Below, in pieces: positions 8,124 through 16,641 of a stretch of DNA of 64,000 bases. A program made the position numbers and the translations under genes. Source of the DNA: Arcobacter sp. LA11 (GTDB lineage Bacteria; Campylobacterota; Campylobacteria; Campylobacterales; Arcobacteraceae); assembly GCF_001895145.1 (NCBI RefSeq), contig NZ_BDIR01000011.1:1-64000 (forward strand), in the 5' to 3' direction. The notes beneath the pieces were generated by a model that did not search any database, was not told where the DNA came from, and saw only the letters and a program-made list of their open reading frames with translations. Every line of letters begins with the position of its first letter. Position 1 is the stretch's first letter.

Positions 8124-9068
8124 ATGGGAATTATGAGAATAGGACATATAGATATTAATGTAATTGATATTGAAGTATCAAAAGCATATTACACAAAAGT
8201 AATGGATATGAGAATCACTCATGAGGCTGCAGATGGAAAAGTCTATTTAAAATGCTGGGATGAGTGGGATAAATATTCTGTTGTTTTAACGCCAAATGAT
8301 AGTGCAGGAATGAATAATATTGCATACAAAGTTGAAAAAGATTCTGATTTAGATGATTTAAAAACAAAGTTAGAAGCTTATGGCATTTCAGTAAATGATA
8401 GACCTGCTAATGAAGTAATTTTTTGTGGAAGAACATTAACTTTTAATCTTCCTTCTGGACATGAAATGATTCTTTATTCACAAAAAGATTTCATTGGTAA
8501 AGATGTTGGAACTCAAAATCCAGAACCATGGCCTGATGGAATGACTGGAGTAGGTGCTCATTGGTTAGATCATGCTTTATTAATGTGTGAACTTGATCCT
8601 GAAAATGGAGTAAATAAAGTTACTGAAAATACAAAATTAATGGAAGAAGTTTTTGATATGAAACTTGCAGAACAAGTTATGGTTGGTCCAAATGGTGATG
8701 TTCAGTTAGCAACTTGGCTAAGTGCTGGAAATACTCCCCATGATATTGCATTTGTTGGAGGTCCTGAAATGGGATTACATCATTTTGCATTTTTCTTAGA
8801 TGATTGGGCAGATATTTTAAAAGCTGCAGATGTCTTATCTAAAAATGATGTAAAAGTAGATGTTACTCCACAAAGACATGGAATTACAAGAGGAAATACA
8901 ATTTATTTCTTTGATCCATCAGGAAATAGAAATGAGACATTTGCTGGACTTGGTTATGCAGTTTATCCTGATATGCCAACAATTACTTGGACAGAAGATA
9001 AATTATGGAAAGGTATTTTCTATCATACTGCACAACCTGTTGAGTCTTTTACAACAGTATATACATAG
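8124..9068 (+). CDS. dmpB: Catechol 2,3-dioxygenase (extradiol)
   Basis: 314 residues. It opens catechol between C2 and C3 to give yellow 2-hydroxymuconic semialdehyde. The vicinal-oxygen-chelate fold is duplicated. The catalytic half has metal ligands H150, H220 and E271 and the active-site residues H206, H252 and Y261. From H206 onwards the spacing matches XylE/DmpB exactly. The signature FFDPSGNRNETF (263-274) is the extradiol dioxygenase motif. An AAGGAAAA ribosome site precedes the ATG. Confidence 0.95.
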   Translation: MGIMRIGHIDINVIDIEVSKAYYTKVMDMRITHEAADGKVYLKCWDEWDKYSVVLTPNDSAGMNNIAYKVEKDSDLDDLKTKLEAYGISVNDRPANEVIFCGRTLTFNLPSGHEMILYSQKDFIGKDVGTQNPEPWPDGMTGVGAHWLDHALLMCELDPENGVNKVTENTKLMEEVFDMKLAEQVMVGPNGDVQLATWLSAGNTPHDIAFVGGPEMGLHHFAFFLDDWADILKAADVLSKNDVKVDVTPQRHGITRGNTIYFFDPSGNRNETFAGLGYAVYPDMPTITWTEDKLWKGIFYHTAQPVESFTTVYT

Positions 9069-9076
9069 GATTTGAA

Positions 9077-9493
9077 GTGAAAACATTTAATCACAATGAT
9101 ATATCTATGCAAGCAGCTTTTGCTGCTTGTAATGAAGCTGTGAAAAAAGCAGAAGAACTTAAGATAAAAATTAATGTAAGTATTTGTGATAGTGCTGGAT
9201 TAGAACTAGCTTTTTTAAGAATGAATGGTTCATATATTCACTCAATTAATATTGCAAAAGATAAAGCATATACTAGTGCAAGTTTTGGGTTTAGTACTGC
9301 TACTTGGACAGATATTTTTAAGGAAGCTTCACACTTAGAACAAGGATTTTCTAATAGAGATAGACTAATACCTTTTGGTGGAGGTCTACCTATTATGAAT
9401 GAAAATGAACTTATAGGTGCAATTGGAGTTTCTGGAGGAACAGAGGAAGAAGATATTATTTGTGCGCAAGCAGGAATAAATAAAATAGTATAA
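9077..9493 (+). CDS. GlcG/HbpS-family protein (DUF336)
   Basis: 138 residues, GTG start preceded by AGGA. It belongs to the GlcG/HbpS fold family, with the alternating pattern of AFAACNEAVKKAEEL, the beta strand INVSICDSAGLELAFLRM, the KAYTSASF segment and the C-terminal GGLPIMNENELIGAIGVSGG. Some members bind haem or cobalamin-like ligands; most are uncharacterised. It lies between catechol dioxygenase and 2-hydroxymuconic semialdehyde dehydrogenase, so a role in catabolism or enzyme protection is plausible but unproven. Confidence 0.85.
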   Translation: MKTFNHNDISMQAAFAACNEAVKKAEELKIKINVSICDSAGLELAFLRMNGSYIHSINIAKDKAYTSASFGFSTATWTDIFKEASHLEQGFSNRDRLIPFGGGLPIMNENELIGAIGVSGGTEEEDIICAQAGINKIV

Positions 9494-9512
9494 ATAAAAT
9501 TTAGGAATACAT

Positions 9513-10970
9513 ATGAAAAAAGTACAACATTATATAAATGGACAATTTGTAGATTCACAATGTGGTGAATTTTTTGATAACTATAACCCAGCAACAAATG
9601 AGTTGATTTCAAAAGTAGCTTTAGGACGGGAATATGAAGTAAATGCGGCAGTTGAAGCTGCAAGAAAAGCATTAACTGGGGAATGGGGGCAAATGAAGTT
9701 AAATGACAGAATTGCTTTAATGTATGAAATTGCAAATGAAATGGATAAAAGATTTGATGATTTCTTAGAAGCTGAAACTCTTGATACAGGTAAACCATAC
9801 TCTATTGCCAGACATATTGATATTCCAAGAGGAGCTGCAAACTTCAAAGTATTTGCTGATACCATGAAATCAGTTGCAGATGAAGCATATAGAATGGATA
9901 CACCAGATGGCAAAACTGCAATGAACTATTCAATGAGACAGCCAAAAGGTGTTATTTCTGTTATTTCTCCTTGGAATTTACCACTTCTTTTAATGACTTG
10001 GAAAGTTGGCCCCGCTCTAGCTTGTGGTAATACAGTTATTGTAAAACCTTCTCAAGTAACTCCTACAACAACATCACTTTTAGGTGAAGTAATGTCTAAA
10101 GTTGGAATTCCTGATGGAGTTTATAATGTAGTACAAGGAAAAGGGTCTATTACTGGGAATTTAATTACTGCTCATAAAGATATTGATGCTATTACTTTTA
10201 CAGGTGAAACTGTAACAGGTGAAAAAATTATGAAAGAGTGTTCTGTTGGTGTTAGGGATGTTTCTTTGGAACTTGGTGGTAAAAACCCTGCAATTATCTT
10301 TGAAGATTGTGATATGGATAAAGCAATTACTGAAACAACAAGATCAGCCTTTGCAAATTCTGGACAAGTGTGTTTAGGTACAGAAAGAGTTTATGTACAA
10401 AGACCAATTTTTGATAAATTTGTCAAAAGATTAAAAGAGTCTGCTCAAAATTTAAAACTTGGAGTTCAAAATGATGAATCATCAGATATGGGTCCATTAG
10501 TAAGTGCAGCACATAGAGATAAAGTTTTATCATATTATGAAACAGCAGTTGCTGAAGGTGCAAATGTAGTTTTAGGTGGAGGGACTCCTACAATGACAGG
10601 TAACTTAAAAGATGGTTATTGGGTTGAACCAACAATTTGGACAGGCTTAAGTGAAGATGCAACGGTTGTAAAAGAGGAAGTATTTGGACCTTGTTGTCAT
10701 GTTCAACCATTTGATACAGAAGAAGAAGTTATAAAAATGGCAAATAATTCTCCATATGGTTTAGCTTCTACAGTATTTACTGAAAATCTAGATAAAGCTC
10801 ATAGAGTTGCAGGACAGATTGATTCAGGAATTGTATGGATTAACTCATGGTTTTTAAGAGATTTAAGAACACCATTTGGTGGGATGAAAGGTTCTGGAAT
10901 TGGACGTGAGGGTGGTCATCACTCTTTAGAATTCTATACAGAGCTAAAAAATGTATGTATAAAGATGTAA
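9513..10970 (+). CDS. dmpC: 2-hydroxymuconic semialdehyde dehydrogenase
   Basis: 485 residues, the aldehyde dehydrogenase superfamily length. It oxidises 2-hydroxymuconic semialdehyde to 4-oxalocrotonate with NAD+. Visible catalytic residues are N155 in SPWNLP, E253 in LELGGKNP and the nucleophile C287 in SGQVCLGTERV. The C-terminal PFGGMKGSGIGREGG is the usual family signature. Neighbours define the pathway branch: this enzyme feeds the decarboxylase/tautomerase route (dmpH, dmpI), while dmpD gives the hydrolytic route. Confidence 0.93.
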   Translation: MKKVQHYINGQFVDSQCGEFFDNYNPATNELISKVALGREYEVNAAVEAARKALTGEWGQMKLNDRIALMYEIANEMDKRFDDFLEAETLDTGKPYSIARHIDIPRGAANFKVFADTMKSVADEAYRMDTPDGKTAMNYSMRQPKGVISVISPWNLPLLLMTWKVGPALACGNTVIVKPSQVTPTTTSLLGEVMSKVGIPDGVYNVVQGKGSITGNLITAHKDIDAITFTGETVTGEKIMKECSVGVRDVSLELGGKNPAIIFEDCDMDKAITETTRSAFANSGQVCLGTERVYVQRPIFDKFVKRLKESAQNLKLGVQNDESSDMGPLVSAAHRDKVLSYYETAVAEGANVVLGGGTPTMTGNLKDGYWVEPTIWTGLSEDATVVKEEVFGPCCHVQPFDTEEEVIKMANNSPYGLASTVFTENLDKAHRVAGQIDSGIVWINSWFLRDLRTPFGGMKGSGIGREGGHHSLEFYTELKNVCIKM

Positions 10971-10977
10971 GGACAAA

Positions 10978-11769
10978 ATGATGGAAAAAGCAAAAATTGA
11001 AAAATATGGTAATGAATTATATGAAGCTTTAAAATCTAACACAATGATTGAACCTATTACTTCAAGAGAATCAGATATTACAATTGAAGATGCCTACGCA
11101 ATTCAAGACGTGTTTATCAAAAGAAGAATAAAAGATGATGGTGTAAAAGTTATTGGTAAAAAAATTGGTGTTACATCAAAAGTTGTAATGGATATGTTAG
11201 GTGTTCATCAGCCAGATTTTGGATATCTTTTATCTGATATGATTTATTCTGATGGTGATGAAATAGATGTTACAAATAAAATGATTCAACCAAAAGCAGA
11301 GGGTGAAATTGCCTTTGTTCTAAAAGAAGATTTAATGGGACCAGGGGTTACAACGGCTGATGTTTTAAGAGCAACAAAATTTGTGATGCCTTGTTTTGAA
11401 ATTGTTGATTCTAGAATTAAAGATTGGAAAATAAAAGTACAAGATACAGTTGCAGATAATGCTTCTTGTGGATATATAGTATTTGGAGGACAAGGTGTTA
11501 ATCCTAGAGATGTTGATTTGACAACTTGCGGTTTAACATTAGAAGCGAATGGAGAATTATTACATACAGGAGCAGGTGCCGCTGCTCTAGGAAGTCCTGT
11601 AAATGCAGTTGCCTGGCTTGCAAATACTTTAGGCTCTTTTGGAGTTGGTCTAAAAGCTGGTGAGGTAATACTTTCAGGAGCTTTATGTGCGATGGTTACG
11701 ATTAAACCAAATGATAATATGACTATTAATGTAGGTGGAATTGGTTCTGCTTCTTGTAGATTTGTGTAA
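10978..11769 (+). CDS. dmpE: 2-oxopent-4-enoate (2-hydroxypenta-2,4-dienoate) hydratase
   Basis: 263 residues. It adds water to 2-oxopent-4-enoate to give 4-hydroxy-2-oxovalerate. It is a member of the hydratase/decarboxylase family together with DmpH in the same operon. The family motifs KIGVTSKVVMDMLGVHQPDFGYL, EGEIAFVLKEDL and CFEIVDSRIKDWKIKVQDTVADNAS hold the metal-binding acidic residues. It can be told from DmpH by position and by the CGYIVFGG versus SSRYVTGG segment, so swapping of the two names is possible but unlikely. Confidence 0.88.
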   Translation: MMEKAKIEKYGNELYEALKSNTMIEPITSRESDITIEDAYAIQDVFIKRRIKDDGVKVIGKKIGVTSKVVMDMLGVHQPDFGYLLSDMIYSDGDEIDVTNKMIQPKAEGEIAFVLKEDLMGPGVTTADVLRATKFVMPCFEIVDSRIKDWKIKVQDTVADNASCGYIVFGGQGVNPRDVDLTTCGLTLEANGELLHTGAGAAALGSPVNAVAWLANTLGSFGVGLKAGEVILSGALCAMVTIKPNDNMTINVGGIGSASCRFV

Positions 11770-11778
11770 ATAGTGCAA

Positions 11779-11796
11779 AGGATAACTTGTTATCCT
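11779..11796 (+). other. Hairpin 1 between dmpE and dmpF
   Basis: AGGATAA and TTATCCT form a perfect 7-bp stem around CTTG. It is the first of three stem-loops in the 130-bp gap between dmpE and dmpF. Confidence 0.45.
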
Positions 11797-11816
11797 CTTT
11801 AGGATTTGTTTATTTA

Positions 11817-11835
11817 GGTGAAATTTATTTTCACC
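11817..11835 (+). other. Hairpin 2 between dmpE and dmpF
   Basis: GGTGAAA and TTTCACC form a perfect 7-bp stem around TTTAT. No U-tract follows, so it is more likely a processing or stabilising hairpin than a terminator. Confidence 0.45.
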
Positions 11836-11861
11836 GTTAAAAGAAATAAAAAGAATAAAAG

Positions 11862-11887
11862 GTCCCTTCAAAATAGGGACTATTTTT
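11862..11887 (+). terminator. Terminator-like hairpin upstream of dmpF
   Basis: GTCCCT (11862-11867) pairs with AGGGAC (11875-11880), followed by TATTTTT. It resembles a weak intrinsic terminator. It lies inside the operon, 12 bases before the dmpF start, so it probably attenuates or marks an RNA processing site rather than ending the operon. Confidence 0.45.
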
Positions 11888-11899
11888 AAGGAATTAAGT

Positions 11900-12784
11900 A
11901 TGAAAATTAACTGCGCATTAATTGGATCTGGAAATATAGGAACAGATTTAATGTATAAACTTCAAAGAAGTGAGATTTTAAACCCATTATGGATGGTAGG
12001 AATTGATCCAGAATCTGATGGATTATTAAAAGCAAAAGAAGCTGGAATGAAAATTACTTCTGATGGTGTAGATGGATTATTAGAATATATTGAAGATGAT
12101 GGAGTAATGATTGCTTTTGATGCAACATCAGCTTATGTTCATGGTGAGAATAATAGAAAACTAAAAGAAAAAGGTGTAATGGTTATAGATTTAACACCTG
12201 CTGCAATTGGGCCATTTTGTGTTCCTTCTGTAAATATGAAAGAGTTACTTTCTAAAAATGAACAAAATGTAAATATGGTTACTTGTGGAGGGCAAGCTAC
12301 TATTCCAATGGTAGCGGCTGTATCTGCTGTTCAAGCTGTTGAATATGGCGAGATTGTTGCAACAGTTGCTTCAAAATCAGCAGGTCCAGGAACAAGGGCA
12401 AATATTGATGAGTTTACAGAGACTACTAAACTAGGTATAGAAAAAGTTGGTGGTGCAAAACTTGGTAAAGCAATTATAATTTTAAATCCTGCTGAGCCAC
12501 CTTTAATGATGAGAGATACTGTTCACTGTTTAACAGTTGATGACCCAGATGAAGAAGCTATTACAAAATCTGTAAATGAGATGATAAGTGAAGTTCAAAA
12601 GTTTGTACCAGGCTATAAATTAAAAAATGGTCCAGTATTTGATGGAAAAAAAGTATCTATCTTTTTAGAAGTTGAAGGTTTAGGAGATTACTTACCAAAG
12701 TATGCGGGTAATCTAGACATTATTACAGCTGCCGCAACAAATATTGCAGAGCAAATGGCTGAACAAATAAAAGCAGGAGCATAA
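11900..12784 (+). CDS. dmpF: Acetaldehyde dehydrogenase (acylating)
   Basis: 294 residues. It converts acetaldehyde, NAD+ and CoA to acetyl-CoA and normally works in a complex with the aldolase DmpG, to which acetaldehyde is channelled. The Rossmann motif is [10 protein letters not shown] (10-19). The catalytic cysteine is C129 in [11 protein letters not shown], and the family DP/NTP segments are present. It is slightly shorter than Pseudomonas DmpF. AAGGAATTAAGT precedes the start, and dmpG follows after 2 bp. Confidence 0.94.
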   Translation: MKINCALIGSGNIGTDLMYKLQRSEILNPLWMVGIDPESDGLLKAKEAGMKITSDGVDGLLEYIEDDGVMIAFDATSAYVHGENNRKLKEKGVMVIDLTPAAIGPFCVPSVNMKELLSKNEQNVNMVTCGGQATIPMVAAVSAVQAVEYGEIVATVASKSAGPGTRANIDEFTETTKLGIEKVGGAKLGKAIIILNPAEPPLMMRDTVHCLTVDDPDEEAITKSVNEMISEVQKFVPGYKLKNGPVFDGKKVSIFLEVEGLGDYLPKYAGNLDIITAAATNIAEQMAEQIKAGA

Positions 12785-12786
12785 TT

Positions 12787-13815
12787 ATGGATTTAAGAGG
12801 AAAAAAAGTAACTCTTCATGATATGTCATTAAGAGATGGAATGCACTCTATTAGACATCAGTTTACATTAGAACAAATGACAAAAATGTCAATGGCTATG
12901 GATGAAGCGGGTGTTCCTATGATTGAGGTGACTCATGGAGATGGCTTAGGAGGAACTTCACTTAATTATGGTTTTGGTTTACATAGTGATGAAGAGTGGT
13001 TAGATGCTGTTGTTCCTAATGTAAAACAAACAAAAGTATCTGCTCTTTTACTTCCTGGTATTGGAATTGTAAAAGATTTAGAACGAGCAGTAGAACATGG
13101 AATTTCAACTGTTAGGGTTGCAACACATTGTACTGAAGCTGATTGTTCTCAACAACATATCACAAAAGCTAAAGAGATGGGCTTAGATACAGTTGGTTTT
13201 TTAATGATGGCACATATGGTTGACGAAAAAAGAATTGTTGAAGAAGCTAGAAAGATGGTTTCATATGGTGCAAATTGTATTTATGCAACAGATTCTGCTG
13301 GATATATGTTACCAGATATGGTTAGTGCAAGAATAGGGGCTTTGAAAAAAGAGTTTGGAGATGAAATTGAAATTGGATTTCACGGTCATAATAATATGTC
13401 TATGGGTGTTGCTAATTCTCTGGCTGCAATCGAATCAGGGGCAACTAGAATTGATGCTTCACTAGCAGGATTTGGAGCAGGTTCTGGAAATACAGCAATG
13501 GAAGTTTTAGTAGCTGTTTTAAATAGAATGGGTGTTGAAACTGGAATTGATTTAAATAAAATTGAAGATGCAGCTGAAGATATCGCTTTACCAATTATGG
13601 GGAAACCTACAAGAATTTCTAGAGATTCTTTAACTCTTGGATATGCAGGTGTTTACTCTTCTTTTTTACTTTTTGCACGTCGTGCTGAAGCAAAATATGG
13701 AATAGATACAAGAACTATTTTAGAAGAACTAGGTCGAAGAGGAACTGTTGGTGGTCAAGAAGATATGATTGAAGATTTAGCATTAGATATGGCAAAAGAG
13801 CAAGGATTAATATAA
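12787..13815 (+). CDS. dmpG: 4-hydroxy-2-oxovalerate aldolase
   Basis: 342 residues, class II pyruvate aldolase. It splits 4-hydroxy-2-oxovalerate into pyruvate and acetaldehyde. R16, D17 and H20 in SLRDGMH and the metal ligands H199/H201 in GFHGHNN match DmpG with a shift of one residue. The C-terminal communication domain used to bind DmpF is present. The stop overlaps the dmpH start (TAATG). Confidence 0.95.
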   Translation: MDLRGKKVTLHDMSLRDGMHSIRHQFTLEQMTKMSMAMDEAGVPMIEVTHGDGLGGTSLNYGFGLHSDEEWLDAVVPNVKQTKVSALLLPGIGIVKDLERAVEHGISTVRVATHCTEADCSQQHITKAKEMGLDTVGFLMMAHMVDEKRIVEEARKMVSYGANCIYATDSAGYMLPDMVSARIGALKKEFGDEIEIGFHGHNNMSMGVANSLAAIESGATRIDASLAGFGAGSGNTAMEVLVAVLNRMGVETGIDLNKIEDAAEDIALPIMGKPTRISRDSLTLGYAGVYSSFLLFARRAEAKYGIDTRTILEELGRRGTVGGQEDMIEDLALDMAKEQGLI

Positions 13816-14603
13816 TGGCATTAGATAAAGCAACAATAGAAAAGCTAGCTAAGCATTGTGAAGATGCTGAGGTTCAGGCTTATGAGATTACAAAGATAAC
13901 TGATGATTATCCTCAAATGACATATGAGGATGCATATGATATCCAATGGAAAGCAAGAGCTAATAAAGAAGCTAGAGGTACAAAAATAGTTGGTATGAAA
14001 ATGGGTCTAACTTCTCAAGCTAAGATGAAACAAATGGGAGTTGAAAATCCTTGTTATGGATATTTAGCAGATTATTTTGCTTATGGTGATGGAGCAGAAA
14101 TTAAGATTGATGAGTTAATTCATCCTAAAGTAGAAGCTGAAATTGCTTTTATTTTAAAAGATGATTTATCAGGCCCTGGGTGTCATATTGGAGATGTTTT
14201 AGCTGCAACTGATTTTGTTATGCCTGCAGTTGAAATTATTGATTCTAGATATAAAGATTTTAAATTTGATTTAAAATCAGTTATTGCTGATAACTCTTCG
14301 TCTTCTAGATATGTAACTGGTGGAAGAATGAGAGATATAAAAGACTTAGATTTAAAAACTCTAGGTGTTGTTATGGAAATAAATGGTGAAGTAGTTCAGC
14401 TTGGAGCTGGAGCTGCTGTTCTTGGTCATCCTGCAACATCAATTGCTATGTTAGCAAATATGATGGGTGAAAGAGGTGAAGTTTTAAAAGCTGGTACTTA
14501 TATTCTTTCAGGTGCAATTACTGCTGCAGTGGGAGTAAAAAAAGGTGATAATGTAACTGTGAAATTTCAAGATCTTGGTTGTTTAACAATGAAGTTTGTA
14601 TAA
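13815..14603 (+). CDS. dmpH: 4-oxalocrotonate (2-oxo-3-hexenedioate) decarboxylase
   Basis: 262 residues. It is the paralogue of DmpE that decarboxylates the 4-oxalocrotonate isomer made by DmpI to 2-oxopent-4-enoate. Shared family motifs are KMGLTSQAKMKQMGVENPCYGYL, EAEIAFILKDDL and AVEIIDSRYKDFKFDLKSVIADNSSSS. The SSSR tract and the position next to dmpI support the decarboxylase assignment. It overlaps dmpG by one base. Confidence 0.9.
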   Translation: MALDKATIEKLAKHCEDAEVQAYEITKITDDYPQMTYEDAYDIQWKARANKEARGTKIVGMKMGLTSQAKMKQMGVENPCYGYLADYFAYGDGAEIKIDELIHPKVEAEIAFILKDDLSGPGCHIGDVLAATDFVMPAVEIIDSRYKDFKFDLKSVIADNSSSSRYVTGGRMRDIKDLDLKTLGVVMEINGEVVQLGAGAAVLGHPATSIAMLANMMGERGEVLKAGTYILSGAITAAVGVKKGDNVTVKFQDLGCLTMKFV

Positions 14604-14612
14604 AGGAATCCT

Positions 14613-14804
14613 ATGCCAATTGCAACAATAAATATAATTGAAGGAAGATCTGATGAAAAAAAAGAGGATCTTATTATAAAAGTAACTCAAGCTATTCATG
14701 AATCAATTGATGCTCCTATTGAATCAATAAGAGTGATATTAAACGAGATGCCAAAACAACATTTTGGAATAGCTGGTAAAAGTATAAAAAAGTTAGGTAA
14801 ATAG
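14613..14804 (+). CDS. dmpI: 4-oxalocrotonate tautomerase
   Basis: 63 residues including Met1. The mature N-terminal proline (MPIATI) is the catalytic base of this family. The GRSDEKK segment holds Arg11, and RVILNEM holds Arg39 (numbering from Pro1). Size and hexamer-forming beta-alpha-beta pattern are as expected. It keto-enol isomerises 2-hydroxymuconate for DmpH. AAGGAATCCT precedes the ATG. Confidence 0.94.
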   Translation: MPIATINIIEGRSDEKKEDLIIKVTQAIHESIDAPIESIRVILNEMPKQHFGIAGKSIKKLGK

Positions 14805-14844
14805 TATATTAAAACTAAATATATTTGATGAAAAAAGGAATAAG

Positions 14845-15663
14845 ATGGAAAACCCAGAAATAGCACATAGTATAAAAACTGGAAACTTTAAAACAAATTA
14901 TCATGATATGGGAAGTGGCGAAACAGTAATATTTATTCATGGCTCAGGACCAGGTGTTTCTGCTTTTGCAAACTGGAGATTATGTATGCCAGATTTATCT
15001 GAAAACTTTAGAGTACTTGCCCCTGATATGGCTGGTTTTGGTTTTACTGAAAGGCTAGAAAATTCAAGTTATAATATGGATGTTTGGGTTAAACAAATAA
15101 TCGATTTAATGGATGCCTTAGATATCAAAAAAACAAATCTTGTTGGAAACTCATTTGGTGGTGCTTTAGCATTATCTTTAACGATTAAATATCCTGAAAG
15201 GTTTAAAAAAATTGTACTTATGGGATCAATGGGTGTTGAATTTGAATTAACAGCAGGACTTGATCAAGCTTGGGGTTATACTCCAAGTTTAGAAAACATG
15301 AAATCTTTACTTGATACTTTTGCATATAGTAGAGTTTTAGTAACAAATGAGTTAGCAAAGTTAAGATATGATGCAAGTATACGTCCAGGTTTTCAAGAGT
15401 CATTTTCTTCAATGTTTCCAGCTCCTAGACAAAATTCGGTTAGAGATATGGCAAGTAAAGAAGAAGATATAAAGAAAATTGATAAAGATGTATTGATTAT
15501 TCATGGAAGAGATGATAAAGTTATTCCTTTTGAAAACTCTATAAGGTTACATAGTTTAATCCAAAAATCTCAATTACATGGATTTGGGGAGTGTGGACAT
15601 TGGAGTCAAATTGAACACAAAGATAGATTTAATAAAATAGTAAAAGATTTTTTTATGGAGTAA
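14845..15663 (+). CDS. dmpD: 2-hydroxymuconic semialdehyde hydrolase (alpha/beta hydrolase)
   Basis: 272 residues. It cleaves the ring-opened product hydrolytically, yielding formate and 2-oxopent-4-enoate from the catechol product. The oxyanion motif is HGSGPGVSAFANW (32-44), the nucleophile is S103 in GNSFGGAL, the acid is D223/D224 in HGRDDKVIP, and the base is H252 in CGHWSQIE. In Pseudomonas CF600 dmpD follows dmpC; here it is at the operon end, after dmpI. The identification as the meta-cleavage hydrolase is firm at subfamily level. Confidence 0.9.
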   Translation: MENPEIAHSIKTGNFKTNYHDMGSGETVIFIHGSGPGVSAFANWRLCMPDLSENFRVLAPDMAGFGFTERLENSSYNMDVWVKQIIDLMDALDIKKTNLVGNSFGGALALSLTIKYPERFKKIVLMGSMGVEFELTAGLDQAWGYTPSLENMKSLLDTFAYSRVLVTNELAKLRYDASIRPGFQESFSSMFPAPRQNSVRDMASKEEDIKKIDKDVLIIHGRDDKVIPFENSIRLHSLIQKSQLHGFGECGHWSQIEHKDRFNKIVKDFFME

Positions 15664-15667
15664 AGAT

Positions 15668-16606
15668 ATGAATTACATTATTCTAGGTGCTGGTGGAATT
15701 GGGTCTTATTATGGTGCAAAACTATTAGAAACAGGACATAATGTAATTTTTATTGCAAGGGGCAAACATTTAAAGGCATTAAAAGAAAATGGTTTAAATT
15801 TGTCCCATCCAACTTTTAAGTTTAATAAAAAAGTTTTGGCTTTTAGTTTGGATGAAATAAAACTAAATAATCTTCCTCAAATAGATGCAATAATTTTAAC
15901 TACAAAATCAACTACAACTAATAATGTTGCAAAAGATTTATCCAAAATTTTTAATGATAATCAAAAATGTCCCTTTATTGTTTCTTTACAAAATGGTGTT
16001 GAAAATGAAGATATTTTATGTAACTATTTTCCAAAAGATAAAATAATAGGAGCACTTAGTAGAAAAATAGGAGCTCATATTGTAAAACCTGGTTATATTG
16101 AAGCTACAGGTATTGTAGAGACAATAATTGGTACTTTAGAAAAAACTTCTAGTAATAAAATATTTTTACAGAACTTTTCATCAGAAATTAAAAAATCAGG
16201 TATTTTATGTGAAGTTACAGATAATATAAAATTAGAGTTGTGGAAGAAATTGATTATTAACAATGGTGTAAATGCTATATGCGCTTTATTAGAAATAAAA
16301 ACTGGTGTTTTAATGCATAATAAAAAGTTATCTCAAATTGTATATGGATTGATGGAAGAAACAGCAAGTGCTGCAAAGGCTGTAAATATAGTTATTGAGA
16401 AAGAGGATATTAATCTAATGTTTGAATTAATAAGAAATTTTGATTCGATTAAACCTTCAATGTTAATAGATAAAGAATTCAAAAGGCCTCTTGAAATTGA
16501 TGAGATATGTGGAGTTGTTATAAAATATAATGAAATGCAAGGATTTGATTCTCCATATACAAGAACAGTAGCTAGTATATTAGAATTTACTTATAATCTA
16601 AAATAG
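15668..16606 (+). CDS. Ketopantoate reductase-family protein (PanE/ApbA)
   Basis: 312 residues. The N-terminal Rossmann motif GAGGIGSYYGAKL and the C-terminal helical domain with KLIINNGVNAICALLEIKTG match the PanE/ApbA family, which reduces 2-oxo acids such as ketopantoate with NADPH. It begins 4 bp after dmpD and is clearly the last gene of the catabolic operon. It may be the housekeeping panE, or a paralogue acting on a 2-oxo acid of the pathway; the sequence does not decide. A bidirectional terminator follows. Confidence 0.8.
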   Translation: MNYIILGAGGIGSYYGAKLLETGHNVIFIARGKHLKALKENGLNLSHPTFKFNKKVLAFSLDEIKLNNLPQIDAIILTTKSTTTNNVAKDLSKIFNDNQKCPFIVSLQNGVENEDILCNYFPKDKIIGALSRKIGAHIVKPGYIEATGIVETIIGTLEKTSSNKIFLQNFSSEIKKSGILCEVTDNIKLELWKKLIINNGVNAICALLEIKTGVLMHNKKLSQIVYGLMEETASAAKAVNIVIEKEDINLMFELIRNFDSIKPSMLIDKEFKRPLEIDEICGVVIKYNEMQGFDSPYTRTVASILEFTYNLK

Positions 16607-16614
16607 TGAGAATA

Positions 16615-16640
16615 AAAGAAGAGCTGAAAAGCTCCTCTTT
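16615..16640. terminator. Bidirectional terminator between phenol operon and porin
   Basis: AAAGA-A-GAGCT (16615-16625) pairs with AGCTC-C-TCTTT (16630-16640) around GAAA, with one mismatch. The A and T tracts on either side suit termination of both converging transcripts. Confidence 0.7.
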
Positions 16641-16641
16641 A

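Noticed and set aside
9238-9798. 186-codon open frame antisense to the GlcG-like and dmpC genes
   Set aside because: It lies opposite well-supported genes, has repetitive His/Leu/Gln content and no ribosome site; a shadow of coding sequence.
3264-16606. Recent horizontal transfer of the phenol cluster as an island
   Set aside because: No integrase, tRNA target or flanking repeats were seen, and base composition and codon use look, by eye, similar to the rest of the window.
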